64,000 nucleotides of DNA from Blastocatellia bacterium. GTDB taxonomy: Bacteria; Acidobacteriota; Blastocatellia; Chloracidobacteriales; JADJPF01. The notes beneath the pieces were generated by a model. That model had not been told where the DNA came from. It saw only the letters and a list, made by a program, of their open reading frames with translations, and ran no database searches. A program made the position numbers and the translations under genes. How positions within the stretch are numbered: position 1 is the stretch's first letter; the number at the start of each line of letters is the position of its first letter. The stretch spans positions 62,001-126,000 of the forward strand of contig JADJPF010000004.1 in NCBI GenBank assembly GCA_016713405.1, in the 5' to 3' direction. Below are positions 9,269 through 18,945 of this stretch, in pieces.

Positions 9269-12200
9269 ATGAGTGAGACTGGGTATAGAATTCTATTAGT
9301 AGAAGAGGAAGAAGAACACGCTGAATTAATAAAGCATGTTTTTCAAAAAGAGTCTCCAAATGACATAATTACGCATGTTAGCTCTGCTCAACAAATGTGG
9401 GATTCTTTAAGACAACATACAAAATGGGACTTGTTTATCTTAGATTACTCTTTACCTGATACCAATGGACTAGGGCTTTTGGCAGAACTGCAAATGAGAA
9501 AAATAGAACGACCAATAGTTATAGTAACCGGCTATGGTGATGAAAATATTGCAGTAAAGGCTGTAAAACTTGGAGCAACAGATTACCTAGTTAAATCCCC
9601 AACATTTCCACAAATGCTTCCATCTATAGCTCATCGGGCTATTCGTAGCTATCAATTAAGACGACGTTTTGATGAAGCAGAAGCACATTTACATTTCCAA
9701 GCACTACTTTTAGATAATGTTCATGATGCAATTATTGGTACAGATATGGACAGTGATATTGTTTATTGGAATCGTGGAGCAGAGAGAGTCTTTGGTTGGA
9801 CAGCAAGTGAAATCCTAGGACATAACATTGCCAAAATTATTCCTGCGGCTAACCAAAATCAGGCACAACCTCAGTTTGATAAATTACGTTTAGCTACTGA
9901 AGTTAATGGTGAATGGCCAGGAATTAAAGCTGATAAAACAGAAATTTGGCTAAGTGTTAGTACCCGGTTAATTTCTGATACTAAAGGTACTAATATGGGG
10001 TTACTTAATGTTGCACAAGATATTACTGAACAAAAAAAATTACAAGAACAAACCTATCAACAACTTAAACATACCGAAATAGTAAATCGAGTTCTAACAG
10101 CAATCAATGCTTCTGTAGAGGTTGAACAACTGCTTCCAAGCATTATTGAACTAGTTAAAGAAGCTTTTAACTCTGATCAAGTATGGTTTGACCCTGGAAA
10201 GAATTTATATTTTTTGCAAAATCAACAAAAATTGGTTTCTACTAACTCTTTAGCATTATCAGCAGAACTATCAGCCGAGTTTTATGATAATTTCCAAGAA
10301 TACTTATTATTACAAACAGAAAAAATACCTATAATTTTGGATGAAACTAGTTTCTCTGATGATAGTTGGAAAGAATTTTTAGCAAAATACCAAATAAAAT
10401 CTCAAGCTTTTGTGATTTTACAACCTCATTCATCTTCTTTGTGGCTGATTGGCTTAAGTTTTTCAAAAATAAAACAATGGTCTAGTTATGAAAAAAATTT
10501 GCTAGCAGAACTTACTAGAATTATTGCCTTAGCACTAGAAAAAACATTGCTCTACCAGCGTACTCACACGGCTGCAACTTATGAACAAATAATAAATTCT
10601 GTTAGTTTAGCTATTTCTCAATCCTTAAATATTGATGAGATCCTAGAAACGGTTTGTACTAAGCTAAAAAATCACTTGCAAGTTGATAGGTGTCTTTTTT
10701 TGGATGTGGTCGAATCAGTCAATACACAAGCTACTGTTACTCATGAAAAATGTGATGAAAATTGGCCTAAACTCTTAAATAACACATACTTTTATAATGA
10801 TTATTCTTCAGAATTTAAGTTTTTATGGAATGGCAAACCTTGGCGTATAAGTAGCTTGCAAAAAATAATGGCTAACTTGCCAGAAAAATTAATTGCTTTT
10901 ATTGAAGCAGCTAAAATTAAGTCTATTTTGTTAGTTCCAGTAATTAATAGAGAAAATAAATTAATCGGTGCAATTGCACTACATCAATGTGCTTGTACTC
11001 GTGTATGGACAGATGATGAAGTTCGTCTAGTTGAATCTATTGCCCGCCAATGTATCATTGCAATAACTAATGCCCAACTCTATGGAGAGAGTCGAAAAGC
11101 AGAAGAACGCTATCGCAGTTTATTTGATAATGCTAATGATGCAATTATTATTGCTGATATAACTTCAGGGAAAATTATTGATGCTAATGCTAGAGCAGAA
11201 GGCCTAATTGGACAAAAACGCGGCGAACTCTTAAACTCTTCTCTTGTTTCTTTACACCCTCAAACAGAACAAAATAAATATTTATTAGCTTATGACTCTT
11301 TACAAAAAACAGGTTATTTATACTTGCGCGATGCTTCTGTAGAGCAAAAAGACGGTACAACTTTACCTGTAGAACTACGTGCTAGCATTATTGTGATAGG
11401 GAAAGATTCTCTAATTCAAGCAATTCTTCGGGATATGACAGAACAACGTAAACTAGAACAGCAGCTATTTCATTCTCAACGACTTGAATCTATTGGCACT
11501 TTAACCGGAGGTATTGCACATGACTTTAATAACTTACTTGCTGGAATTTTAGGTTACGCAGAATTATTTAAGAAAAAATTAGATCCTTCAAATACAAAAC
11601 TTTATAACTATGCAGGTATTATTGAGCAATCTGCTACACATGGTGCAGAACTTGCACAACGTCTAGTCGCTTTTGCTCGTGGTGGTAGTCCTAAAGCCCA
11701 GTTAATAGACTTAAATACTATAGTAGAAGACACGTTAAAATTATTAAAACGTGCTTTAGGGAAAACTATAGAAATCAGATCTGAACTTGAGTCAAAACTT
11801 GATCTAATAGAAGCAAATCCAACACAAATCCAACAAATTTTAATGAATTTATGTATTAATGCACGAGACGCTATGCCTAATGGCGGCATGTTAACCGTAA
11901 TAACTAGGAATGTTGAAATTGAAGAACAACCATTTAATAGCGTCTTAAAAAGTGGTAGTTATGTTAGCTTGAGTGTTCAAGATAATGGTACTGGAATGGA
12001 TGCTCAGACATTAACACGGATTTTTGAACCATTTTTTACTACTAAAGAAATTGGTAAAGGTACAGGTCTTGGCCTAGCAATGGTTTCAACCATTGTAAGA
12101 GAGGCTAAAGGACATGTTGAGGTAATGACAAAACTTGGGCAAGGAACTACTTTCCAGATTTCTTTACCAGCAGTTAATAAAAATATTACTCATTCAACTA

Positions 12201-12595
12201 ACAATCAAACAAGCATCTTATCAGGTACAGAGACAATTTTAGTTGTAGATGATGAAGAAACCTTACGTCATTTAGCTAAGGATTTACTTGAGTCTTATGG
12301 ATATAAAATATTAATGGCTGCCGATGGGCCAGAAGCTTTAGATATTTACCAAAGTAAATATAAAGAAATATCATTACTTTTATTAGATATGGTAATGCCT
12401 AAAATGGGAGGTCGAGAAGTCTATCAAAAGGCTTTAGAAATTAATCCTAAAGCAAGAGTTGTTTTTGCTTCTGGCTATTGTCCACCAGAAGAAATGGAAT
12501 TAGTCTGGGAAAAATCTGTTATGGGATTTGTCCAAAAACCGTATCAAATAGAAGATTTGACTTCAGAACTTCGGCGTGTTTTAGATAAAATATAA
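9269..12595 (+). CDS. Hybrid histidine kinase: REC-PAS-GAF-GAF-PAS-HisKA-HATPase-REC
   Basis: The order in this 1108-residue protein is as follows. A receiver domain (residues 1-120) has phospho-acceptor Asp59 in LFILDYSLPD and Lys in the TDYLVKS position; its acidic pocket is Glu-rich (LVEEEEEH). A PAS domain (about 140-260) is followed by two GAF-like regions (about 270-430 and 435-600) and a second PAS (about 615-730). HisKA has His751 in GGIAHDFNNLL. The ATPase has NLCINARDAMP, DNGTGMD and GKGTGLGLA. A C-terminal receiver has VVDDEE and Asp1040 in LLLLDMVMPKMGG. The HDFNNLL type of H box is that of hybrid kinases with C-terminal receivers. No transmembrane segment is present, so it senses a cytosolic or partner signal. 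Confidence 0.92.
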   Translation: MSETGYRILLVEEEEEHAELIKHVFQKESPNDIITHVSSAQQMWDSLRQHTKWDLFILDYSLPDTNGLGLLAELQMRKIERPIVIVTGYGDENIAVKAVKLGATDYLVKSPTFPQMLPSIAHRAIRSYQLRRRFDEAEAHLHFQALLLDNVHDAIIGTDMDSDIVYWNRGAERVFGWTASEILGHNIAKIIPAANQNQAQPQFDKLRLATEVNGEWPGIKADKTEIWLSVSTRLISDTKGTNMGLLNVAQDITEQKKLQEQTYQQLKHTEIVNRVLTAINASVEVEQLLPSIIELVKEAFNSDQVWFDPGKNLYFLQNQQKLVSTNSLALSAELSAEFYDNFQEYLLLQTEKIPIILDETSFSDDSWKEFLAKYQIKSQAFVILQPHSSSLWLIGLSFSKIKQWSSYEKNLLAELTRIIALALEKTLLYQRTHTAATYEQIINSVSLAISQSLNIDEILETVCTKLKNHLQVDRCLFLDVVESVNTQATVTHEKCDENWPKLLNNTYFYNDYSSEFKFLWNGKPWRISSLQKIMANLPEKLIAFIEAAKIKSILLVPVINRENKLIGAIALHQCACTRVWTDDEVRLVESIARQCIIAITNAQLYGESRKAEERYRSLFDNANDAIIIADITSGKIIDANARAEGLIGQKRGELLNSSLVSLHPQTEQNKYLLAYDSLQKTGYLYLRDASVEQKDGTTLPVELRASIIVIGKDSLIQAILRDMTEQRKLEQQLFHSQRLESIGTLTGGIAHDFNNLLAGILGYAELFKKKLDPSNTKLYNYAGIIEQSATHGAELAQRLVAFARGGSPKAQLIDLNTIVEDTLKLLKRALGKTIEIRSELESKLDLIEANPTQIQQILMNLCINARDAMPNGGMLTVITRNVEIEEQPFNSVLKSGSYVSLSVQDNGTGMDAQTLTRIFEPFFTTKEIGKGTGLGLAMVSTIVREAKGHVEVMTKLGQGTTFQISLPAVNKNITHSTNNQTSILSGTETILVVDDEETLRHLAKDLLESYGYKILMAADGPEALDIYQSKYKEISLLLLDMVMPKMGGREVYQKALEINPKARVVFASGYCPPEEMELVWEKSVMGFVQKPYQIEDLTSELRRVLDKI

Positions 12596-12687
12596 AAATC
12601 AACTGACATCAAATGCTTTTGAAATAGGCATCTAAAAAATAGCCTCAAAAAATATTTTTATTAAATTTTTGATTTATAGGTAAAGTT

Positions 12688-15213
12688 ATGCGTATAGCTA
12701 AAGTTTTTTTAGTAGTCTGCTTGTCATTTCTAATGACTAAACCAATTACCGCAGATAATTTTGAACTCTTACAACCTCGTCACCAAACTATTTTATCAAA
12801 TCTTTCTCAAAGAGATTATTTGATGGTAGAAAAAGAACTCCAAACAATTCGTAGCAAAGATAGCGAACTTTTTAAGATTAATAATTACGATTATCTATTA
12901 GGTAGATTACAAGAAAAACGCTCAGATTTTACAGCAGCTACTAAAAGTTTTAATGCTGTTATTACACAAAATAGCCTGTTAAGTGAGTATGCCTATTGGC
13001 ATTTAGCTTTGATTGCTCGTGAGCAAAAAGACTTAAATTTAGAGCGAGAACAATTAAAAAAACTAGTTAATCAATATCCAAATAGTTTGTTAAATTCCAA
13101 AGCTACTAGAAGAATAGCTGAAATAAATTTGCTAAAAAAAGATTTACCCAATGCTTTGCAATATTTTCGTAGTCAAGCAAACCGCAGCACTACAAAGGGA
13201 CGTGAAGCACTTGGACAAGTTGCATTAATTCAAATGCAGCAAGGACAAAACCAAGCAGCAAGAACTATCTTTGAGCAATTATTAAATGGTTCTAAAGATG
13301 ATCAAGCCCTTCTAGCAGCACAAAAATTAGATGAGCTAGACAAACAAGAAAACCGCCAAGCTACAGAAACAGAACTCTTAACACGTGGACGAGTTTGCCT
13401 TTTTAACCGAGATAGCCAAAGCACTAGAGTTGCCTATCAAGAACTCCTAAAACGCTTTCCTGCTAGCACTTCCTTAGCAGAAGCTATTTTTTCTATTGGT
13501 CGTAGCTACTATATAGATTATGACTATGTTAATGCCTTAAAATGGTATGACCAAGCTTATTCAGAGTTTCCTGCTACAAAACAAGCTGAACTAGCACTTT
13601 ATCAAGGCGGGCATGCTTATCAAAATATGGGACGCTACGCCGAAGCCGTTGCACGTTACCAAAAATTAATTAATGAATATCCCAGTAGTAGTTCTATAGA
13701 TGGAGCGCACTTAAATATTATTGATTCTTACCGCTCTGCTGCTAAATATGAAGATGCTTTAGACTGGTGCCGACGTACTCAAAAACGTTTTAGCTCTGAT
13801 GTAACAGGTGTTACAGCCTTATTTAATCAAGCTAAAATTTATCTTACCAAAAATGACTACTCGCAAGCCTTAAGTGTTCTTAGTGATTTACTTACATATA
13901 ATCTTTCCCGTAAAGCTCCTGGTTCTACTAATTATTCAGAAGTTAAATTCTTACAAGCTTATTGTTTGGAAAAGTTAGGTAGAATAAATGATGCTGTAGA
14001 AAGTTATTTAGCTTTTCCCGCAGACTTAAATAGCTATTATAGCAATCGTGCAACTCTACGTTTAGAAACGCTTAAACGGGACGGCAAAAGTAAAACAATT
14101 ATTAATGAAAAATATGTGGCTTGTTTAGCAAATGCTAAACAACAACTAGCTAATCGCAACTATTCATCGGCAAAAGACGCAATTAATCAAGCTCTACGCT
14201 TAAGTGATAGCCGGGCAAGTCAAGAATTACTAGGAATGCTACGAGAATGCTATCAAAACTTACCTGGCTATGAGCGGTTTCTTAGCAATGGTTTATCGCC
14301 TGCTGGACGTAGCTTTTTAACTAATCGTCTGCAAACAACTGCTTCACATCGAGTTTTAGCAGATGAATTAATTTTTTTAGGGCTTTATGATGAAGGAGCA
14401 TTAGAATTAAGTGCTAGTGGTGGTTTAAATTTAGCTGGTAATTCACTAGATATTGAATCTATTGATCTTAATGCTTTAGAAATGAATGAAACCGAGCCAA
14501 CAACACAATTTGTTAACATTTCTACACAAAGACGACGATCTAAAACCACCGCAAAACCTGTTGTAAAAACTACAACTAAAGGTTCTTCTAGCTACTCTTT
14601 AGCAGTTTACTTAAACCGAGGAAGTCATGCTAATCCCGCTATACGTTATGGAGAAAGCACTTTTGCCAGTGTTCTACCAAAAGATTTTCGTCTAGAGCTT
14701 TTAGATAGAAATATTGCAGAGCTAATTTATCCTGCACCATACCGTGATGAAATGGTGAAAGTTGGGCAAGCAGAAAACGTTGATGCTAGATTTATGTTAG
14801 GTATTGCTCGTCAAGAAAGCCGTTTTGACATCGATGCTAAAAGTCCAGCAGCGGCCCGAGGGATGTTTCAATTTATCGCTTCAACTGCTGAACGAATTAG
14901 CAAAGAATTAAAACACCCAGACTTTAACCAAAATGACCTTTATTTACCTCCAGTTGCAGTAAAATTTGGAGGCTGTTATTTAGGTATTTTATTTGATGAA
15001 TTTAAGGATAATCCTTATGCAGTTGCAGCTAGTTATAATGGAGGAGAAGCATCTGTAAGACGTTGGATTGCTCGCTCACAAAGCAGTGATGTAGACCAGT
15101 TTGTTATTGAAATTGCTTACCATGAGTCAAAAGATTATGTTTATAAAGTAATGAATAATTACTGGGCCTATAAACAACTCTATAAAGAAGATTTAACGGT
15201 AAGAGATAGATAG
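12688..15213 (+). CDS. Lytic murein transglycosylase with TPR superhelix (Slt70-like)
   Basis: The protein has 841 residues, with a signal peptide to about residue 22 (PITA). Residues 40-520 form a long TPR/alpha-solenoid (for example the AEAIFSIGRSYY and AELALYQGGHAYQNMGRY repeats). Residues 690-830 are a GEWL/SLT catalytic domain: catalytic Glu710 in ARQESRFD, then ARGMFQFIASTA, AASYNGGE and YVYKVMNNYW. This is the arrangement of soluble lytic transglycosylases, which cleave the MurNAc-GlcNAc bond with anhydro-ring formation in the periplasm. A low-complexity Arg/Lys/Thr linker (about residues 610-640) separates the halves. It follows the two kinases in the same direction after a 92-base gap. 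Confidence 0.9.
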   Translation: MRIAKVFLVVCLSFLMTKPITADNFELLQPRHQTILSNLSQRDYLMVEKELQTIRSKDSELFKINNYDYLLGRLQEKRSDFTAATKSFNAVITQNSLLSEYAYWHLALIAREQKDLNLEREQLKKLVNQYPNSLLNSKATRRIAEINLLKKDLPNALQYFRSQANRSTTKGREALGQVALIQMQQGQNQAARTIFEQLLNGSKDDQALLAAQKLDELDKQENRQATETELLTRGRVCLFNRDSQSTRVAYQELLKRFPASTSLAEAIFSIGRSYYIDYDYVNALKWYDQAYSEFPATKQAELALYQGGHAYQNMGRYAEAVARYQKLINEYPSSSSIDGAHLNIIDSYRSAAKYEDALDWCRRTQKRFSSDVTGVTALFNQAKIYLTKNDYSQALSVLSDLLTYNLSRKAPGSTNYSEVKFLQAYCLEKLGRINDAVESYLAFPADLNSYYSNRATLRLETLKRDGKSKTIINEKYVACLANAKQQLANRNYSSAKDAINQALRLSDSRASQELLGMLRECYQNLPGYERFLSNGLSPAGRSFLTNRLQTTASHRVLADELIFLGLYDEGALELSASGGLNLAGNSLDIESIDLNALEMNETEPTTQFVNISTQRRRSKTTAKPVVKTTTKGSSSYSLAVYLNRGSHANPAIRYGESTFASVLPKDFRLELLDRNIAELIYPAPYRDEMVKVGQAENVDARFMLGIARQESRFDIDAKSPAAARGMFQFIASTAERISKELKHPDFNQNDLYLPPVAVKFGGCYLGILFDEFKDNPYAVAASYNGGEASVRRWIARSQSSDVDQFVIEIAYHESKDYVYKVMNNYWAYKQLYKEDLTVRDR

Positions 15214-15229
15214 AAAATAATTCTACAGA

Positions 15230-16000
15230 TTAAGGATTATTTTTTATTACCAAACCACCATAACCAAGCATCAGCGATTTAGCAAAAGTAAAAGCAAAAT
15301 CGTCTGTAACTTTGCCAGTAAAAAGCATTTTTAGAAATGATTTGGTAAAAAAACATGGTCGGATACCAAAAAACTTTTCAACACTTAAGTTATTGGTAGT
15401 AAAAATTTTTTCTAGTTCTGAAGGCTTAATAAATAAATCTAAAACATGCAAATTTGCAGGAGTATTTTTAACAAACCATTCTACACCTTTAATAATAATT
15501 AGCCAGGCTAACCAATTTTGATTAAAAGTGCTAAAGAAAAATAATCCTTTAGGCCGCAAAACTCGCGCAACTTCTGAAATAACTCTAGCAGGCTTATCAA
15601 CATGCTCTAAAAAATCCATTACACAAACAACATCAAAACTAGCATCGGGAAAAGGGAATTGATAAGCATCTGCAATTAAGTAATTTACCCTTTTACTTTT
15701 ATCATAAAGCTTTGCAATTTTTAAGCTTTCTACAGAAATGTCAAAAGCCGTTACTTGATAACCTGAATTGCTTAAAGGGTTGCTAAAAAGTCCTGCTCCA
15801 CAAGCTACATCTAAAATTTTAGGGTTATTTTTACGTTCAGCTATTATTTTTTCTACCCAAGGAACAAGTAAACGTCTTTCTGCTCTTAGTAATGCTACTG
15901 GGTCATCTTGAGCCTTATACCATCGCTCGCCTAACTCATGATAAAGCTCATTATTTACTTTATTTACTGGATAGATTTTGGATTTTTCCATAGATTCCAA
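15230..16000 (-). CDS. UbiG-like class I SAM methyltransferase
   Basis: The product has 256 residues. Motif I is ILDVACGAGLFSNPL, motif II carries the acidic residue in VTAFDIS, and the post-motif is FPDASFDVVCVMDFLEHVDKP, followed by RVLRPKGLFFFSTFN. The order and the LEHV sequence closely resemble ubiquinone O-methyltransferase UbiG, but soluble relatives act on many small molecules. The C-terminal half has hydrophobic segments that suggest a membrane-associated lipid or quinone substrate. Its 5' end overlaps the 3' end of the next upstream gene by 37 bases, which implies translational coupling. An alternative ATG lies three codons in. Confidence 0.8.
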   Translation of the reverse strand: MESMEKSKIYPVNKVNNELYHELGERWYKAQDDPVALLRAERRLLVPWVEKIIAERKNNPKILDVACGAGLFSNPLSNSGYQVTAFDISVESLKIAKLYDKSKRVNYLIADAYQFPFPDASFDVVCVMDFLEHVDKPARVISEVARVLRPKGLFFFSTFNQNWLAWLIIIKGVEWFVKNTPANLHVLDLFIKPSELEKIFTTNNLSVEKFFGIRPCFFTKSFLKMLFTGKVTDDFAFTFAKSLMLGYGGLVIKNNP

Positions 16001-16464
16001 TAGCTAATTTGGTAAAACATCATTAGTAAAGTTAAGATAGATTGACCTAGAAAAAACATATGAAATATTGCTAAAGAGTCGTCTTGTAGGCTTTGCCAAA
16101 AGGGATTACCTAAATTGCTACTAGCTAGCCAAAAAAATCCTACAATAATAAATAAAATTGGATGTAGCAAAAAAAGTAGTGCGTGTAACCACATTTCACC
16201 CTGAACACACAATTTAGAATGAACAAACTCGTCTTTTGTAACAAAGAGACAAGAAAAAGCAGCTAGCAAAATATAAATAATGATATTTCTAGTTGTTGGA
16301 GTAAGAAACCAAACTACGCTGTAGCAAAATAAAACTGTTGCTGTGTCGGCAGGGTGTCCAATTCTTTCCCAAAGCCCTAAACCACGTTTGTAGTGGTAAT
16401 AAACCTCGTCAACAATTGCTAATATTGAGTGAAAAACAAAAATTCCAATGGCGATATACCACAT
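15964..16464 (-). CDS. Integral membrane protein of unknown function
   Basis: This 166-residue, highly hydrophobic protein has about five predicted membrane helices. Polar motifs conserved in appearance are DEVYYHYKRGL near residues 19-29, ERIGHPADT near 33-41, and KDEFVHSKLCVQGEMWLH near 76-93. Charged residues clustered at helix ends with His and Glu could bind metal or lipid, but I cannot name the family. It sits between a PH-like membrane protein (1-base gap) and a UbiG-like methyltransferase (37-base overlap). A shared role in a membrane lipid modification is a reasonable inference only. Confidence 0.7.
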   Translation of the reverse strand: MWYIAIGIFVFHSILAIVDEVYYHYKRGLGLWERIGHPADTATVLFCYSVVWFLTPTTRNIIIYILLAAFSCLFVTKDEFVHSKLCVQGEMWLHALLFLLHPILFIIVGFFWLASSNLGNPFWQSLQDDSLAIFHMFFLGQSILTLLMMFYQISYWNLWKNPKSIQ

Positions 16465-16465
16465 A

Positions 16466-16978
16466 TTATTTTAAGGCTTCACTAATTACTTCATCTAATG
16501 GGCGGAATTGGTTTTTAGGTGTAGCTATTTGACCTGTTTCTAGAAAAATTTGGTGATCTTCAAAACATTTTTTTATAGCAGAATAATTATTTAAGCTAGG
16601 CCAAATTTTGATAGTTGCTCCTCCTCCTCGTCTGCTAATAGCATAATGTTTTTCTAGTGTGATAGGAAAAGGTTTGCCAAAAATCATTTCTTTCCAAGGA
16701 ATAAAAGCTTTTTGCAAAAGTAGCTTATTTTCATAACTTAAACCTTCATTGTTTAAAGTTATTCGCCCAAACATCATCAGTCCTGTAACAGCAAATGCCA
16801 CTAAAGTAGAGTTTAGCAATAACTTTAGTGCCAATAGTCCAACTATTTCTGGGCAAATGTAATGAAAAATAACCAGCATTGGTATGCACAATACCACCCA
16901 TTGAAATAACATTTTAGTTAACCAAGAAAAAATAGCCGTTTTTACTGATGGAGAGGCTTTAATAACTTGATTAGACAT
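16466..16978 (-). CDS. Membrane protein with PH-like cytosolic domain, unknown
   Basis: The product has 170 residues. Two adjacent hydrophobic helices (about residues 22-45 and 47-68) are followed by a beta-rich segment with an ITLNNEGLSYENKLLLQKAFIPW-type pattern. That pattern, a strand, a turn and then IPWKE, resembles bacterial PH-like (YdbT/bPH) domains that follow two transmembrane helices. The C-terminal 60 residues contain a basic RRGGG loop. The assignment is by pattern only. It is separated by one base from the next gene and is clearly in the same transcription unit. Confidence 0.6.
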   Translation of the reverse strand: MSNQVIKASPSVKTAIFSWLTKMLFQWVVLCIPMLVIFHYICPEIVGLLALKLLLNSTLVAFAVTGLMMFGRITLNNEGLSYENKLLLQKAFIPWKEMIFGKPFPITLEKHYAISRRGGGATIKIWPSLNNYSAIKKCFEDHQIFLETGQIATPKNQFRPLDEVISEALK

Positions 16979-17033
16979 CTTAATATTTCCTTATTTTTAC
17001 ACGAGTTATAAATCATAGGTGGTATTGTGTTAG

Positions 17034-17779
17034 CTACATTGCTAAACCACCATCTATTTGTATTACTTGACCAGTAATATATTGAGCATCATCTGAAAGT
17101 AAAATGCTGCAACGCGGGCTAGTTCTGCAACTTGCCCAAATCTTTGTAGAGGAATTTGCTCTAGCAGCTTTTTACGGTAATCTTCTGAAAGAACAGTTGT
17201 CATATCAGTTTCAATAATACCTGGAGCTAAAACATTAACTGTGATATTACGGCTACCTAATTCTTTAGCAAGTGATTTAGATAGACCAATTAGCCCAGCT
17301 TTAGAAGCTGAATAGTTAGCTTGCCCAGCCATTCCAACTACTCCGCTTATTGAACTAATATTTAATATCCGGCCATATCTTTGCTTAAGCATAATTGGAG
17401 CAACACTTTGACAAAAATTAAACGCACTTTTAAGATTGGTATCAATTACACTGTCCCAATCTTCTTCTTTCATTCTCATTAATAATTTATCGTTAGTAAT
17501 ACCAGCATTATTAATAAGAAAATCTATCCGACCTAATTTGGATTTTACATCTTTGACCATTTCTTGAACAGCAGCAAAATTTGCTACATCTAATTGATAA
17601 GCCAGCACTTGACGATCGCTTGCTTCACATTCTTTTTTTAATTCTTCAGCCGCTTCAGCCGATTTGTTGTAATTAAAAGCTATTTGGCAACCTTGTTTAG
17701 CTAGTTCTTGAACAATTGCGCGACCAATTCCGCGAGATGCTCCAGTAACAACTGCCACTTTACCATTAAAATTTGTCAT
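17034..17779 (-). CDS. fabG: 3-oxoacyl-ACP reductase FabG, C-terminus shifted by a one-base indel
   Basis: This short-chain dehydrogenase has the NADP-binding TGASRGIG, NNAG, catalytic Ser in NISSISG and the YSASK dyad, and reads through PGIIETDM as in FabG, which reduces 3-oxoacyl-ACP in fatty-acid synthesis. In the open frame it ends early at 17063 with a tail (AAFYFQMMLNILLVK) unlike the family. The adjacent frame encodes the expected ending, LLSDDAQYITGQVIQ then IDGGLAM and a stop at 17034. One missing base at the A4 run 17101-17104 (T4 on the coding strand) explains this. The given range is for the repaired gene; the uninterrupted frame is 17063-17779. Confidence 0.88.
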
Positions 17780-17806
17780 AAAAATTCCTCTAAATTCCTC
17801 TAAATT

Positions 17807-18683
17807 TTAGATAAACTCACGAATATACTGATTTACCAATTTGGGTTGCTCGTGTAATACCCAATGTGAACCGTCCTCAATACGCTTGATGGTTAAATTT
17901 GGGACATAATCACTTAAGCCTTCTAAATTGCCTAGTAGCAAATAAGGGTCTTTTTCTCCCCAAATTACCAAAGTTGGAACTTGAATAATAGGATCAGGAA
18001 AGTTTGATGAAAAGGCTGTTAAACGGCTTTTGTCGTTTTCACTGCTTGGCGGGCCAACTTCCGCTGCACGATAGTAGTTTAGGCCACCTGTTAAAGCTCC
18101 AGGCTGTGACCAAGCCGTCAAATAAGCTTGTTTATCCTCTTCAGTAAAAAAAGCCTTTTTCTAAGCCTTCGGATAGAGTATTTTGTACTAGTGGAGCGTA
18201 ATTTTCACTAGACAATATGCTTTCTGCTGCTTCAGAACGAAATACCAACATATATTGACTAGCTTCTTGTTGAGCCGGATTTTCTATTAACTCTCTTTGA
18301 AATACTATTGGATGCGGAGCATTGATAATAACTAATTTATCTAAATAATTAGGGTACTTAAGAGCAAACACCCAAGCAATAGCACCACCCCAATCATGAG
18401 CAATTAAAGTAAATTTACTGTAACCTAGATGATCCGCCAATGCTTTTACATCATCAACTAAAACATCAACTTGATAGTCTGCAAGCGACTCTGGCTTATC
18501 AGAAAGGTTATAGCCTCGCATATCAGGTGCAACAGCAAAGTAATCTTGCCCAAATTCGGCTAACTGGTTTTTCCATTCATACCAAAATTCTGGAAAACCA
18601 TGCAAAAATAACATCAATTTACCGCTACCACTGCAAACATAATGGAGTTTTACCCCATTTACTTCAGCATATTTATGTTCCAT
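17807..18683 (-). pseudogene. Epoxide-hydrolase-like alpha/beta hydrolase, split by a frameshift
   Basis: Two abutting frames encode one enzyme. The 5' part (18141-18683, 180 residues) has HGFPEFW (oxyanion HGxP), PDMRGYNLSD and the nucleophile motif AHDWGGA with Asp, which is the soluble epoxide hydrolase / haloalkane dehalogenase type. The 3' part (ending at 17807) has WGEKDPYL with the acid Asp and DGSHWVLHE with the catalytic His. An extra base in the A7 run 18146-18152 joins GLEKG to FFY-stop; removing it gives GFFTEEDKQAYLTAW. Without repair the catalytic triad is separated, so the product would be dead. A homopolymer sequencing error is a strong alternative. It follows the zinc-ribbon gene after 18 bases. 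Confidence 0.82.
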
Positions 18684-18701
18684 TGTTTTACCTTAAATTA
18701 A

Positions 18702-18878
18702 TTATATTTTATTAATGTGATCTAAGTAAGGATTACCCATACTGATAGAAGGTTTAGCAATTTGACGCTCAGTTTCTTCGCTTTTGCATTGTGGACATTC
18801 TACCTTGTCTTCTGGCTTACGTACTAAAGCTTCAAATTTATTTTGGCATTTTTGGCAAATATAATCATAAAGTGGCAT
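18702..18878 (-). CDS. FmdB-type zinc-ribbon protein, 58 residues
   Basis: This small gene reads MPLYDYICQKC at its N-terminus. It has two Cys-x2-Cys knuckles (Cys8/Cys11 and Cys28/Cys31) and a Phe-Glu-Ala turn between them, exactly the CxxC_CxxC zinc-ribbon (FmdB/putative regulatory) family. The length of 58 residues is usual for the short form. ATG at 18878 is preceded by AAGGAG. It is the first gene of the minus-strand cluster running to 15230, 18 bases before the hydrolase gene. The molecular function of the family is unsettled; a zinc-binding regulator is the usual annotation. Confidence 0.85.
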   Translation of the reverse strand: MPLYDYICQKCQNKFEALVRKPEDKVECPQCKSEETERQIAKPSISMGNPYLDHINKI

Positions 18879-18945
18879 AAATTAAACTCCTTGTTTTGTT
18901 TATAAGATTTATATTTTTTGGAAATAAGCTAATAATTTAATCATA

